DNA of 22,814 nucleotides. Origin: Hypholoma sublateritium FD-334 SS-4. Its lineage: Eukaryota; Basidiomycota; Agaricomycetes; Agaricales; Strophariaceae. Positions 10,794 through 21,157 of this stretch are shown piece after piece. Below the pieces are notes generated by a model. It ran no database searches. It was not told the DNA's origin and saw nothing but the letters and a program-made list of their open reading frames with translations. A program made the position numbers and the translations under genes. Numbering within the stretch: position 1 is the stretch's first letter; each line of letters opens with the position of its first letter. The stretch lies in the NCBI GenBank assembly GCA_000827495.1, contig KN817758.1, positions 1 through 22,814 of the forward strand. Reading direction: 5' to 3'.

Positions 10794-12155
10794 TCAATCC
10801 TGTCCGTAAGGGAACAATTGGGTGCATCCCGAACCCTCGGAATTGTCGAATGCTTCGAAGAATAGGTTCAAGTAGAAATTTAACGCAGTGCGAAGATCAC
10901 CGGTGGGGGAGGGATATAAGCCTACGATCGTCTCATTCACGAAGTTGGTGTAGAGAAGGCACGGCGTGGTGAAATCGGCAGAAGTCGGGTCGAGGACGTA
11001 GTTGTTTACACCTCCAACGTTCCTTCCTGGCTCAATGGGGTGAGCAGCAAAGACAACGTCAGATCCCTCCCCGGTGACGGAGTGGTTGGGGCGGAAAAAG
11101 CCGTCGGGGAAGCGGCTGTTCTGGAAAAAGCTGCGTGCAACATCCATCTCCAACTGGCCATTGCTGTCGCGTCCATCGATGAAGAAATCGACTGGGAATG
11201 CAGATTCAGCAAAAGCGGTGAAGTAGCGGGGGGCGACAAAAGTGAAGTTGGGATTCGTCGCTATCGATTGCTGGATGCGTTGATGGCGGAGTTCACCAGC
11301 GACCGTAAGGTTGTATTTTCCAGCACCAAAGCGGTTGCTGAATTCTACAAACTAATATGAAAAGATCCATCAGCTTGAGGACGAACAAGAGCCGTAAGCC
11401 ACATACCTGATCGAACAACGTCTCATTGAAGTCGTGGTTGTTTCCGAAAAAGAAGTCTTGGCGAGTCATGCTGGCATCGCCTGAGGTTAAATATTAATTT
11501 AGTGGGAACTTGGAAGATTCGTGACATAAAAATGTGCCGACCTTCGAACACGGCATGGGTATCGAGTCCTCCCACAATGGCAGGGGCAGGTGGGTCGGGT
11601 CCGGTGGCGGCAGACTTTGAGCCAATGCTCATCTCGTTGGTGACCACGTTTCCATCGACGAGGAACGTCCCGTAGGCTAGGAACCTAGCCAAAGTATTAT
11701 CCATGTTGAAACCTGTCTCAGGATATGTCAGTCACTACTCAAAATATAGAGATGCAGAAGTCTACCATCTTGAGCCGCCTCGATTATCTGGTTGGGAGTA
11801 ACTATGCCATTGCGAGGAAGGTACTAGTTGACGAAGAAATTATGAGCATATGTACTAAATTCATGACAGCTTTTCAGCGTACCCCATGAGAGGCGAGAGT
11901 GTTGAGCCCGGGGCAAACCCCACGAATGTCGCCTGCTCGAAGTGGCTGCCATGGATGGGCTGGATCATTGACGAGCTTCGCAGACGTGTCGTTCAACGGC
12001 GCTGGCGGCGGAGGCGGAGGCGTGAAGGTGAGCGTAGGGACGATCTGGTCTAGCTGCTCCCTGGTTAGTCCTGCGAGGGACATGTGCGAGGGATAAGCGA
12101 ATGTCGTCCCACTCAAAGCCAGAAGTGCTGTTTGCACAAAGAAAAGTTTAAGCAT
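10794..12155 (-). CDS. Unspecific (aromatic) peroxygenase, heme-thiolate, long type
   Basis: Secreted heme-thiolate peroxygenase of the chloroperoxidase/UPO family, using H2O2 to insert oxygen into aromatic and aliphatic substrates. Exons are 12155-11883, 11823-11766, 11712-11542, 11480-11407 and 11351-10794; introns of 59, 53, 61 and 55 nt are all GT..AG and the frame stays open for 377 residues. Residues 1-20 form a signal peptide (cut likely after TTFA), followed by a short propeptide. Cys81 in CPGLNTLASHG is the predicted axial heme thiolate; E167-G168-D169 is the EGD metal-binding motif; R234 and E241 match the Arg/Glu peroxide-cleaving pair of long UPOs; C323 and C368 match the C-terminal disulfide. 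An SATGPDPPAPA loop and several N-x-S/T sites are present. One oddity is Val80 in place of the usual proline of the PCP motif. Family assignment rests on recalled Agrocybe/Agaricales UPO motifs and is firm; the substrate cannot be told. Confidence 0.95.
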
Positions 12156-12223
12156 GTTGAGGACGGTACTGCGTTTGGTAGACTGTGGGGGCTTGTGGTA
12201 TATGCTCCTGACATATGCGAGCT

Positions 12224-12231
12224 CTTTTATA
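12224..12231 (-). promoter_or_regulatory. TATA box of the peroxygenase gene
   Basis: On the minus strand this reads TATAAAAG, about 70 bp upstream of the peroxygenase start codon, a good position for a core promoter with a short leader. Confidence 0.6.
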
Positions 12232-12317
12232 GGTCCCCTAGAATATTCTCGGAGAGGTAAGCTTCTTTCTAAACACTACATGCAACATTGTGAGATATCT
12301 ATCACCCCGAGGTTCTT

Positions 12318-12341
12318 ACAGCCGGTGGTACAGCCGGTGGT
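12318..12341. repeat. Two tandem copies of a 12 bp unit
   Basis: The unit acagccggtggt occurs twice in direct succession upstream of the peroxygenase TATA box, about 165-185 bp from its start codon. It could be a duplicated regulatory site, but nothing else supports that. Confidence 0.5.
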
Positions 12342-13539
12342 AACGTACAGACTGCGGCATGATTGACTTATTCATTGATTGTCTCCTACAAATCGACCAA
12401 AATAAAGACAAAAAAAATCTGATGCTCAACATCTCAACATATACCGGTGAACGTATACCGGATGTCGCGCTCCAAGCTTGCTGGAGAGGGGGAGAAGAAA
12501 ATATAATCCCTGTTCGCGTCTAAAGTTGCGTTTAATCAGCAATACAATTGAGTTCGTGTATCCATGAAACCTTCATCGTGCATTCCTGTGTCTGTCTGCG
12601 GATTGCGGACTGTGAGAATTCCGAACCGCAGCGACTTTCAGTGTTTTGTGCTACTTACGATTTGCATGGAAGGGAAATAGATGTTTAACAACATGTCAAA
12701 ATGCGGACATCCAAAATAGCCAGAGGCAAGCGTATTATTGGGTCACAAGTTTTGAGTATGTAAGACAACGCGTCGTTCGTACTGAACATAAATATTCCGT
12801 GTATAGTGGAATTTGTGCAAGATACCGGCTAGTCTTTGCTGCAGTATTTACTGGAACCAGTTTTTAATACAACGTACTTACGATCTTGTGCGAATGTAAT
12901 GTGTAATTCCGATGAATATAACAGACTCATATAACAGGAGTGCGAATCTAGGTCAAATTCTACGGTGTCTCAATGCATCAAAGAACGAGGTAAGATATGT
13001 ACGCGCTTTGCTCGCGTCGGTGAGAGTCCTCATGCCGAGCCTTCGTCTAAGAGCAGCGTAGGATATTGTAATATCACTTTACTCCTACAAGTCTCAACTC
13101 CGGCAAAGTATCCGCCATGCTTACGAGCGTGTGCACTGTGAGGTGGGAAACTCACTTATAGCATCCAGATAAGTAAAGAACAAAAGTACGCCAAATGAGC
13201 CGAGCAAGGGCCGAGCAATGGGTCGCGCTGGCGCGACGGGGTCATACGTCATTCTTGCAACTGTCAGGGTCACATGATCGCTGATCGTATGACATCGTCT
13301 AAAATGTTTATAATTTTTTTTAAAAAAAACAGGCACTCCTGGAAGCTGGAGTAAGGCGACGGCCCTCCCACACATCCCCCGCCGAGCTTTTGGATATGGC
13401 AGTGCAATTCGTTATAGACACTGGTTCTATCGGCGCCGCCGGCGGAAGACCGTCAACATGCACAGATTCTCCAGGTTCATAACCGACGGCAGGAGCAATA
13501 AATGAAGCAGCGCTCTCCGAGGGTATCTACCGTCTGCGT
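12342..13539. other. Intergenic stretch, no gene seen
   Basis: About 1.2 kb between the peroxygenase promoter and the pseudogene's 3' end. Frames are short (73-84 codons at most) and share nothing with known families. It includes an A/T homopolymer patch near 13312-13329 and a short inverted repeat (gtcatacg/cgtatgac) near 13240-13292. No RNA gene was recognised. Confidence 0.4.
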
Positions 13540-16513
13540 AACATCTTGACGAGTCGGATCCTGATGATGCCGTTGCGCAGCATGCACCTGTGCCGCACTA
13601 ACGACCGTGAAGGCCCTTCAAGTGCGCGCCCGTAAGCACCGCATCCCACAGCCCCGCGTCGAGGGCTGTACAGCAGCGCACGATGTTCCCCTCCTTTCCG
13701 CCACGCCACGCTACCACACCTGCGTCCACCGCGTCCTTGAGCGAAGGGCGCGCCGCGTCGTCCGCAGCCGCAGCCGCGTTCGCCGCTTGCAGCGCCGCGA
13801 CCGCCTTTGAGTGTCCCGCAATTCGGCGGAGGTTTCACCTGCGCTTTTGCGCGCCAGACCCGCTGCCGCCGGCGCCAATCATCCCGTGACAGCGCCCCCG
13901 TCCTCTTGACGCCTCGCTCCGCACTCCCGCGCCCGCCCATGCACAGCCCGCCTGCACCTCCCGGTCCGTCGTCGCGCCCAACCAGCGCTCGCGTGCCTCG
14001 CGACACTCTGAGCGGCGTCGCAGTCCGTTTGCATATCCGTCGGCGAGGTCCGCGCCGTGTCCTCCAGGGTGCGTCCATGCCCAAGTTGCGTCCGCGCGAG
14101 CGAGGGACATAGGGAGCATAGAAGGGTCCCACGTATGCGGGGCGCGTCGGCTCCGTCCTTGATTTCATCCCCAACACCGACGGCTAATGCAAATGCCTTA
14201 GTGCAGTCTTTGTCTCCACCGCGGTAGTCCCCGCTCTTCATGCGTGCGAGTGCGCGGTTCGTATAAAGCGTTACGCGCAAGCGGCGGTGGCGTACTGCCG
14301 ATTTTGAACGCGTCCGTTCCCGCGGTCTTGTACCGCAAGGCAGTCGCCAGCGCGGTGGAGAATGCGGTGGGCAGGGCGCGGTCCGAGACAGAGGCGGGTG
14401 TAGGTATCGGAATTGCACGCAAGGAAGACGAAGAAACAGAGAATGAGCCGTGGGTGGGTGTCGGTCGTCGTTGGATGGGTCTGGCGGTGGCGGGCGTTGT
14501 TGTTGAGGGTGCAGCGAGGACTGGTACGACTGGTGCGGGCGCAAACAAGTCGACCTCTTCCTCCTCGTGAATGAGTAGCGGCGGTGGATCCTCTTTCACC
14601 CACTCCTCCTCGCGCACCCGTGGCCTCTCGTCCTTGATCACCTCGTGTTCTTCGTCGTCCGCAAACCCTCCATGGTTGTCCTTGAAGCTATCCACGCCAT
14701 GTCGCTCCTCTTCATCCTCGCCCACCGCCTCCTGGATCCACTTCGGCTGTCCGTCACCCACGCCACGTCCTCTACCACGCCCACCTAGTGCCCCCGCGCG
14801 CCCAGAGCTGTCGTCTGCGCCCGCCCCTGCCCGCTCTTCGTAAGTCTTCACCACGCGCTCCTTGCCTTTGCCTCAGAATGTGCCCGCCTTGCTAAACACG
14901 CTCAGCCCGATCTCCGACGCCTGCGCGAGCATTTTGTCCGCGTGCTCCTGCAGCTCCGCGACGCTATGCGCCGGGCCAGACTGCTGCCGTTCCATCTGCT
15001 CGAGACGCTCGCGCTCGCGCACCTTCTGTCCTTTTGGCGCACCGCGTGGGTGAGGTGGAACTGGCGCTGCGCCTCGGGGTGTAGAGACCGGCGTGGGTGT
15101 GGATGTAGATGTAGATGAACTTGAAAGCAAGCTTTACAGCGCAGCAGCGACGTCGAGCCCGCCGGGCGACTGCTCTAGGGCCGCACGCGCCTGCGTGACG
15201 GAGAAGTCCGTCTCGACGATCTGACCGAGGATGTGCGGGGGAAGCATGGGCGACGCTGGGATTCGCAGTCGGTCGTGCGCTCGTTCCAGGTGCGCGCGGG
15301 CGACGAGGCTCTGCAGGGGTGCGCCGAATGCACCGAGGATATCGTCCTCGTGTTCGTGTTCGTGTTCGTGGCCGCCGGCAAGCAAGATGTCCTCGCCTTC
15401 TTCGTGAGGAAAGATCCAAGAGCCCGCGGGTACGCCCTTGTGCTGGATGATTCCGCCGCTCCCGCTCTACGTCCACGCGGTCCTCGCGCCCGCCTAAATC
15501 AAAGGCCTCATGGACGGGGGCGACCTTCTTGTTGTGGACTGCACGCAACCCCCCCCCGGTGAGTCGGACTGCGCGCGAGCCATGCCATCGCTTCGCCTGG
15601 TTCTGTGCGCCGGTGAGGGGTCGACAAACGCCTCGACATCCCACAGGCTGTTTGCGGTCGTAGTCCATGGGCGATGGGCGGGTGTGGAGGATGAGCCAGT
15701 TAAGAGGCTCTCGAGCGATGCAGGCACATTCGTTCCTCCCTCTGGCCGCGAGGGCGGATCGCGCCTGCGAAGTGGGAAATCCCATTTGCACAATCTGGGC
15801 CAGGGCGTTCAGGGGCGATGGTGGTTGTTTTCTACGCGTTGGGGCGCCTGACGGGGGGGGGAGGCGGGGCAGCGAGCGCACCGAGTATGGCATCGCCGTG
15901 ATGACCGCCACATCCATTTATCGTCCCGTTCTGACTCGTGGTGGCAGGCATACTACCGAAGTCGGCGAATCCCCAGTCGTCCACGTTGTCGACCTTTATA
16001 TGCGGAGCAACAGGCGTTGGGGTCGAAGCATTCAGTCCTCCCCTTATCAGTGCATCGAGTCCAGCCCACGCCCCGCCGTCCGCCGCTGCTGGCTTGGTTT
16101 CCCCTGCTGTTGCAAAGGGTGGCTCCCGCCCGCGCCCTTTCCCCTCCTGGGCCAGTCTTGAGGCCAGCGTCATATTTCTTCCTTCCCCGCAGATGAGGCG
16201 AAGAGATCCCCAAATGCATCTCCGCTGTTCGCTTTGCTCACGGACTGCGAGTATACCTGCTCCGGAGGCTGTGGAGGCGGCCGCGAGGATGATGATCGAG
16301 GTGGTCCTGACGGTGTCATCGCGCGCGATGAGGGCGCCGATGCAGTCAGGCCTGAACCGTACCGCGTACCCGAACTCGAAGCTGGACTTGAGTTGGACCC
16401 GCACTGGCGAGCAGAGCAAATACGTCAGGTTTTTTACTGGCGTAGGGCTTATTGGGCTTCGGTTTTGGAGGTAGCGGCGCCGTTGTCGACCATAGGTCCG
16501 CGAAGTCCGACAT
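13540..16513 (-). pseudogene. Decayed auxilin-like (Swa2-type) J-domain co-chaperone
   Basis: Intact Swa2/auxilin proteins bind clathrin coats and recruit Hsp70 to uncoat vesicles. The start at 16513 gives MSDFADLWSTTAPLPPKPKP, a typical N-terminus, but the frame stops after 39 more codons. Downstream, in changing frames, come DLFASS and VDDWGFADF-type linker motifs (about 15960-16220), UBA remnant 1 (LNALAQIVQMGF..ARSALA, about 15760-15830), UBA remnant 2 (HILGQIVETDFSVTQARAAL, 15140-15245), a charged region (14600-15130), a TPR remnant (GTDAFKIG, then TNRALARMKSGDY, about 14225-14320) and the helical approach to the J domain (LKDAVDAGVVAW, then LWDAVLTG, 13620-13750). In-frame stops lie at 15134-15136 and 14873-14875. 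The first TPR seems to have lost about 20 residues, and no HPD tripeptide can be read where the J domain should be. Two frameshifts coincide with 9-base G/C runs (15549-15557, 15853-15861) and could be sequencing errors; the stops and the HPD loss cannot be explained that way. GC content is high relative to the flanks. Confidence 0.8.
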
Positions 16514-16966
16514 TTGGTGATGAGCAAGCGTTTCGGAGGCTGAGCTCTGCCCAATGCAGAGTCGATACTCGTCGTCGTTGCCGTGCGCAACAAGTGCGCA
16601 ACGCAGCGCGGAGCGTAGCGACCACGCCACAACATCACGTGATTGTTTCCTGCAGCAACTCGGAAATGCAGCCGAAGTTCTTGAACATCAGCAAAACTGA
16701 AAGAGCCTGGCGTGAATCGAGAAGGTTTGGCCGAGGCTATGTAATGGCTAAAAGTAGTCCAAGGCCACAATGTTTCACCAGGCATGGTCAAAAACGCGCT
16801 TTTGCACAAACACCACCAGAATGTGATCTTTCAGCAGGCTGGTATTGTTTATAATGGCGTTGTGATGGCGAGCAAGCATCCCAGATGTCTGGCAGTTTGG
16901 TCAGCAATGCCTGGCTGCGTAAATCACATCCGCTCAGATCAGGCTTTGTCTGGACATGTCAGGTAT
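16514..16966. other. Upstream region of the pseudogene, no gene
   Basis: Moderately GC-rich near the old start codon, then AT-richer. Open frames here are antisense shadows. The half-unit ggctttgtctggacatgtca near 16942 resembles the repeat that follows and may be a worn further copy. Confidence 0.35.
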
Positions 16967-17350
16967 CGTCAATTGCACCTGTCCATGTCAGCCTCGATAG
17001 AAATAAAACAAGTTGGCGAGATATTCCACAATAAATCTCGTATTCATTTATCGTGCCTGTTCTTGTGAGTCTTTGTCTGTAGTTATAGAAATGACACAAG
17101 TTGACGAAGTGTATGTCAATTGCGCCTGTCCATGTAGGCCTTTGTAGAAATAATACGACTGGGCGATATATTTCTCATCTTCGTCGATCATGCATGTCCA
17201 TGTAAGTATTTGTCTACAAGCATAGAATTAGCTCAAATTGTGGAAGGACTTGTCGATTGCACTTGTCAATGTTATCCCTTATAGATTTGTACAATATTTC
17301 CCATGTTCGTCGATTATGCCTGCTGTGTAAGGCTTTGTCTGTAGTTATAG
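16967..17350. repeat. Degenerate tandem array, about six units at 55-79 bp spacing
   Basis: Unit starts fall near 16967, 17046, 17111, 17181, 17250 and 17305. Each begins with a version of cgtcgattgcacctgtccat followed by a taagcctttgtctgtagtta-like stretch and, in several units, tagaaat..acaagttg. Units differ by many substitutions and small gaps, so this is an old array. It lies between the pseudogene's 5' end and the stop codon of the 17511-19015 gene. No CRISPR-like regular spacers and no coding potential are seen. Confidence 0.7.
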
Positions 17351-17510
17351 TCTTATAGAGATACTCGAAGTTTGCATGTTAATTTCCAGGCTGGTCAAAT
17401 TACTCCCACAGAATGAGCATATTGTGTACGGTTATAAATTGTATTTTGGCATTTCAAGTAGATACGATATTGTATTAACAATGTAATAATGTTCAAAATT
17501 AGTGAGGGTA

Positions 17511-19015
17511 TCACTGAGAGGAACGGGCGCGCTTAGCAGCTCGCTGGCGTTTGATTAGCTCGTACTCATCTTCGGCCTCGACAGCAGCCACACTAGGAGT
17601 AGACAACGGGTTTTCTGTTCCAAAGACATGACTAGGAAAGACGTCAGCGACAATTTAAGTGATACAGAACTGGCCCAACTTACTAGTTAAAAAGCCCGAT
17701 GATTTCAGCCACTTCCGGTTCATCATCGTCATTTAGCAAATTAACAATGTGCCAGTAGAACTCTGCGTAGCTGAATGTTCCATCTCTCGGAGTCCAGGAT
17801 GATGTCGAACTCAGAGCAAAGCGGACCTTGATAAATAATGGGACTACAGCAATGCATTAGGGACAACGACGTACCTGAGTCGCGACATATGCAATTGTAT
17901 AAGGAGACATGGAGGTTATGCCACAAATTGCGGCGTTTCCTTGTTTTCCTCGATGACTACCAGGCTCTTCCAATGCTGCAGACGGTCCTTGGAAGATATG
18001 CTTTGCGACCTACATATAGCTGAGTACACACGCCAAACATAACTCTACGCTTTCTCACCCTAAGCATGAGGTGGCCACGGAGGAGATTTTTTGAGATATC
18101 AGTAGGATCGTACACATGATCAGCCGGGAAAAGAAAACGGGGGAGCATTGTTGCCGTAACCGGTAATTTTCCAGCTTTGATATCATCATAAGTACTGCAA
18201 ATTATTGAACAAACAGAATACTAGAAGAAACAAACGACATACTTTTGCATTGATGGATACTTTAGAGGACAGAGTAGGGAGGCAGTGACAGGATTGTGGA
18301 ATCCACGATCAGTTTTGAGTTTGGATTTGATCAGTACGCGAGGTTCATTAGGATCCGCAAGAAGGTAGGCCGAAATCGCGAACTTCAAACTTCCAGTATC
18401 ATCAGATCTGACTGTCGTGAGACCGTCGTTTATCTACGGATGATAAATTAGCAGGGAAATTGTGACTGAAGATAAATGGAACAACCTCTTGACACGCGGT
18501 CCTCCGCGCAGCACGCTGATCAGAAAGTGCGAGCATTTTCCTACGAAATCCGGGAACGATTGAACATAGGAGTTTCCAGCTATGAAGGAGTCGCTCATCC
18601 CTATACTCAACAATGTTAATTTTGTGAGAGGCGAGAGATGAAAAGGAAACAAAAATACCGAATCGAGAGAGTAGGACGTTCGTCATTGCTCTCTTCACCT
18701 TCATCAGCAATCTCGTATTTGATACCGAAGTTGACGACTGTGTCGATGCTTGTGAAAGGGTCATCTTGACGACCATAGATTCGACCATAACTTCGGGCAG
18801 TTTTGGCAGTTTCAGGCTGATCGAGAGGTGGAGGCTCAGTGCTGTCTGCTTCCGCGGGCCTTTTCCTAATTGAAACGCGTATAAAAGGTGATAGAATGGG
18901 CACCAGCGATTGGAACAACATACTTTGAACTCTCTAGAGTTGCGGCTATATATTCTTTGATGCTTGCCTGTAGCGCCTCAGACAACTCAGGGGGGGGAGG
19001 GCTTGGAGAAGCCAT
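17511..19015 (-). CDS. Uncharacterised fungal protein, DUF6698-like, intact 8-exon gene
   Basis: Exons are 19015-18924, 18865-18659, 18600-18486, 18433-18243, 18194-18059, 18009-17875, 17826-17684 and 17631-17511. The seven introns are 48-58 nt, GT..AG, and all joins keep one frame, giving 379 residues. The N-terminus is proline-rich (MASPSPPPP) and then basic (KKRPAEA). A central conserved block includes DERLLHSWKLLCSIVPGFRR. The C-terminal half has LPRFLFPADHVYDPTDI, then VAKHIFQGPSAA, then SPYTIAYVATQVRFALSS, then FYWHIVNLLND. These segments match, from memory, a family expanded in Agaricomycetes that I know as DUF6698; the number should be confirmed. No catalytic motif, signal peptide or membrane helix is seen. 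The C-terminus is very basic (KRQRAAKRARSS), suggesting nuclear localisation. It is transcribed divergently from the gene at 19305. Confidence 0.85.
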
Positions 19016-19304
19016 AGGATGAAAGAAAGGGTGAAATAAAATATTGAGGCAGACATCTCTGGTTATAAGGAAACCTATAACTCTGGCTTAGCGTGATTTC
19101 CCAAATAATTTGACAAGGTTGTTTCAGACTAATACCTGACTCGGACGACAAAGTCAGAACTTCGGTGCCGCGACAATAAATCAATTCCTTGATTTTTGAC
19201 CCTTGATACGATAGTACGAGATGCTAAAATTGGTTGGCGCCTAATGTCCTGCCCTTATGCATTCGCCTACATAACAGATTATGCTGTATTTCTAGTAGCA
19301 AGCA
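19016..19304. promoter_or_regulatory. Shared intergenic region of a divergent gene pair
   Basis: The start codons of the 17511-19015 (-) and 19305-19893 (+) genes are 289 bp apart with no other gene between, so both promoters must lie here. It is AT-rich with a ccttataacc-type TATA-like site about 50 bp from the minus-strand start. Co-regulation is possible but not shown. Confidence 0.45.
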
Positions 19305-19893
19305 ATGTCGAAGAAAGCGCCCCGTCGTGCTCCCGTCCCTGTGTATTGTACTCAGCCAGCGCCCAAGCGGAGAACAAGTGACTCGGAGGACATGGATGAC
19401 CTGTGGAATTTTTCACCAATCCGTGTTGCCGAAACGAGCTCCCCAAAAACACCAGGACGTACCAAGTGCTCCGACCCGCTCAACGAGGATAAGGGTCTTC
19501 GGAAGGAAAAGAAAAGGGTAGTCAGCGACGCGGACATGGGCGAAACCAAAACCCCTCCTTTGAACGCTCAGCCTAGGCATTGTGCTGGCTCAAGTATTAC
19601 CCACGAAAACTTTCTAAGTAATGGAAACAAAGTTAGTATACTCTCCCTTCGGAAATTTTTCTATTGCTAAATTTCTTTCTGGCCTCTAGCGCAGGAATGT
19701 GTTTGCTGATTTGGACCAAGAGGACCAGCCACCGAAAAGGATACGGTCTGAAGCTGCCAGTGCACTAGAGGCCATTGCTGTTTCTATAAAGGCAAGCCTC
19801 GACAGGATGATTCTAGAAGCGAGAGAAGATAGGCAAGAGCTGAACGATACATTGAAGGCACTTGTTCAGGAACTAAGGATGATCACCAAATAA
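19305..19893 (+). CDS. Small basic/coiled-coil protein, unknown function
   Basis: Exon 1 is 19305-19631 and exon 2 19690-19893, joined by a 58 nt intron (GTTAGT..CTCTAG) that keeps frame; the product is 176 residues ending at TAA 19891-19893. It starts MSKKAPRRAPVPV, is rich in charged residues with phosphorylatable Ser/Thr-Pro sites (FSPIR, SPKTPGR, KTPP), has a KRVVSD basic patch, and ends with a predicted amphipathic helix (ALEAIAVSIKASLDRMILEA and onward), a likely dimerising coiled coil. Alternatively, splicing from a weak donor at 19864 to CCTAG at 19930 would replace the last 10 residues with IKEENYLVVQAGDADMTEIA and more, to a stop at 20045; that also keeps frame. No family is recognised. 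It lies head-to-head with the DUF6698-like gene. Confidence 0.6.
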
Positions 19894-20119
19894 GAGATAT
19901 CTTACCTTTAGTCTGCATGCTTTGTCCTAGATAAAAGAAGAGAATTATCTCGTTGTCCAGGCTGGTGACGCTGATATGACAGAGATCGCTAAAATTGTGG
20001 AGAGCGCATCTGGCGCACATTTCTCCTTGGAGTCCAGTGCAAGTTAACCCCTCCATCTCGGATTCGGATCTATTTTCATATGTTAACGGAAGACGTTGAA
20101 GGATGATGTCAATATTGGT

Positions 20120-21157
20120 ATGGACGAACGGCGTATGCCACCACCCCCACCTCGGATGGGCAGTTCTGTCGCTGATAACAAATCGAATTTTGGTCCTGGC
20201 AGAGACGGAAAGAGAAGTTATGGTTGCCCAGGCTAGCCGCTATTGTTGACTCGCACATCACATGATTCAGGCGCACCTCGCTTCCCATCTGCCCAAGTCG
20301 TGGTGCTTGATTCTGCCCTTCCCGCTGCTATCTCTTCGTCCGATAGTGACTCTCACGTCCTTAAAACTGCATCCGTATGTGCCATTGCTTTATCTGCGAC
20401 GGTTCCTCACACGAATATGTTTTACACAGCACTGGCACTTCGTCATAACCACTCAGTGCTGAACCTACCTGCTCGACGTCGAGACACCGGATGCTTAATT
20501 GAAGATAGCCAAATGACGCAATTCATTGAATTCAAACGCCTACCAGAGCCACCAGCTTCTCCGTTGTCGAATACTCTTCCGTCGACGACATCTTTGCCTC
20601 ATGAAGAGCTGCTATTTCAACCCGCACCCAAGGCCGGAAAACTCCCGCGTGCCAATCGCCTTTCGATATTGTATCACTCCAGAAACCGGCGCCTTGTCAT
20701 GGATGCTGAAATTCTAGAGAGCTTGAAAGTGTTCCATAAGGAGGGTCGCATCGAGATTGTCGTAAACGTGCACAAGGAAAAAGATGTCACGTTAAAGGGT
20801 ATCCTGGTTAGCCATATATTTCTTTCGCGTCAATCATTCGTCCTTATTTATCTGCAGGTGGAAGCACTTTCCGAAGTAACAAAGTTTAACCCATTGCCAC
20901 CTACGTCCAATACTCCTCTCGAATCTGACGCCAGTGTGCACCCATCTTGTAATCTAACCCCTCTTACCACTATCCTGCTTGCCGTTTATCTTGATACAGC
21001 TGGACCCCTTCCAGAGCCAACATGGGTCAAAACGGGAGACATTCAAGACTGGCTTAAAGGCATGTTTGGTCGCATGTTCTGGGTTTCAAGGAACGGAGAG
21101 AGGGACCTAGTACAACGTGCGAGCTACTTTCGAGCCTTTTATAGTGTTCTGCTATAA
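20120..21157 (+). CDS. Uncharacterised three-exon protein
   Basis: Exons are 20120-20222, 20271-20806 and 20858-21157, with introns of 48 nt (GTTGCC..TTCAG) and 51 nt (GTTAGC..CTGCAG); the product is about 312 residues from the MDERRMPPPPPRMG start. The second intron has no stop and a length divisible by three, so an unspliced reading also stays open. Segments are a disordered Pro/Gly/Ser N-terminus, a linker with EFKRLPEPPASP, and a conserved-looking C-terminal domain containing NRRLVMDAEILESLKVFHKE, then RIEIVVNVHKE, then LPEPTWVKTGDIQDWLKGMF. No known family is recalled and no catalytic residues are obvious. The frame continues upstream to about 20093, so it may be joined to the 19305 gene as one longer gene, but no splice pair links them in frame. 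It converges with the gene at 21309, stops 151 bp apart. Confidence 0.6.

Noticed and set aside
11040..11360. Plus-strand 106-codon frame
   Set aside because: It is antisense to the last exon of the peroxygenase gene, whose motifs are unambiguous.
13527..14177. Minus-strand 216-codon Arg/Gly-rich frame
   Set aside because: It is open only because of high GC content. The auxilin-like similarity here is split among other frames, so this is not a separate gene.
14964..15917. Minus-strand 317-codon open frame as an intact gene
   Set aside because: Only a small part (the first UBA remnant) matches a family; the rest is an out-of-frame reading of the same pseudogene.
15832..16809. Minus-strand 325-codon frame starting upstream of the auxilin start
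   Set aside because: Its first 100 codons precede the recognisable MSDFADLW start and have no homology. The part with DDWGFADF is one fragment of the frameshifted pseudogene.
16967..17350. CRISPR-like array
   Set aside because: Units are contiguous and diverged without unique spacers between constant repeats, and the DNA is eukaryotic.
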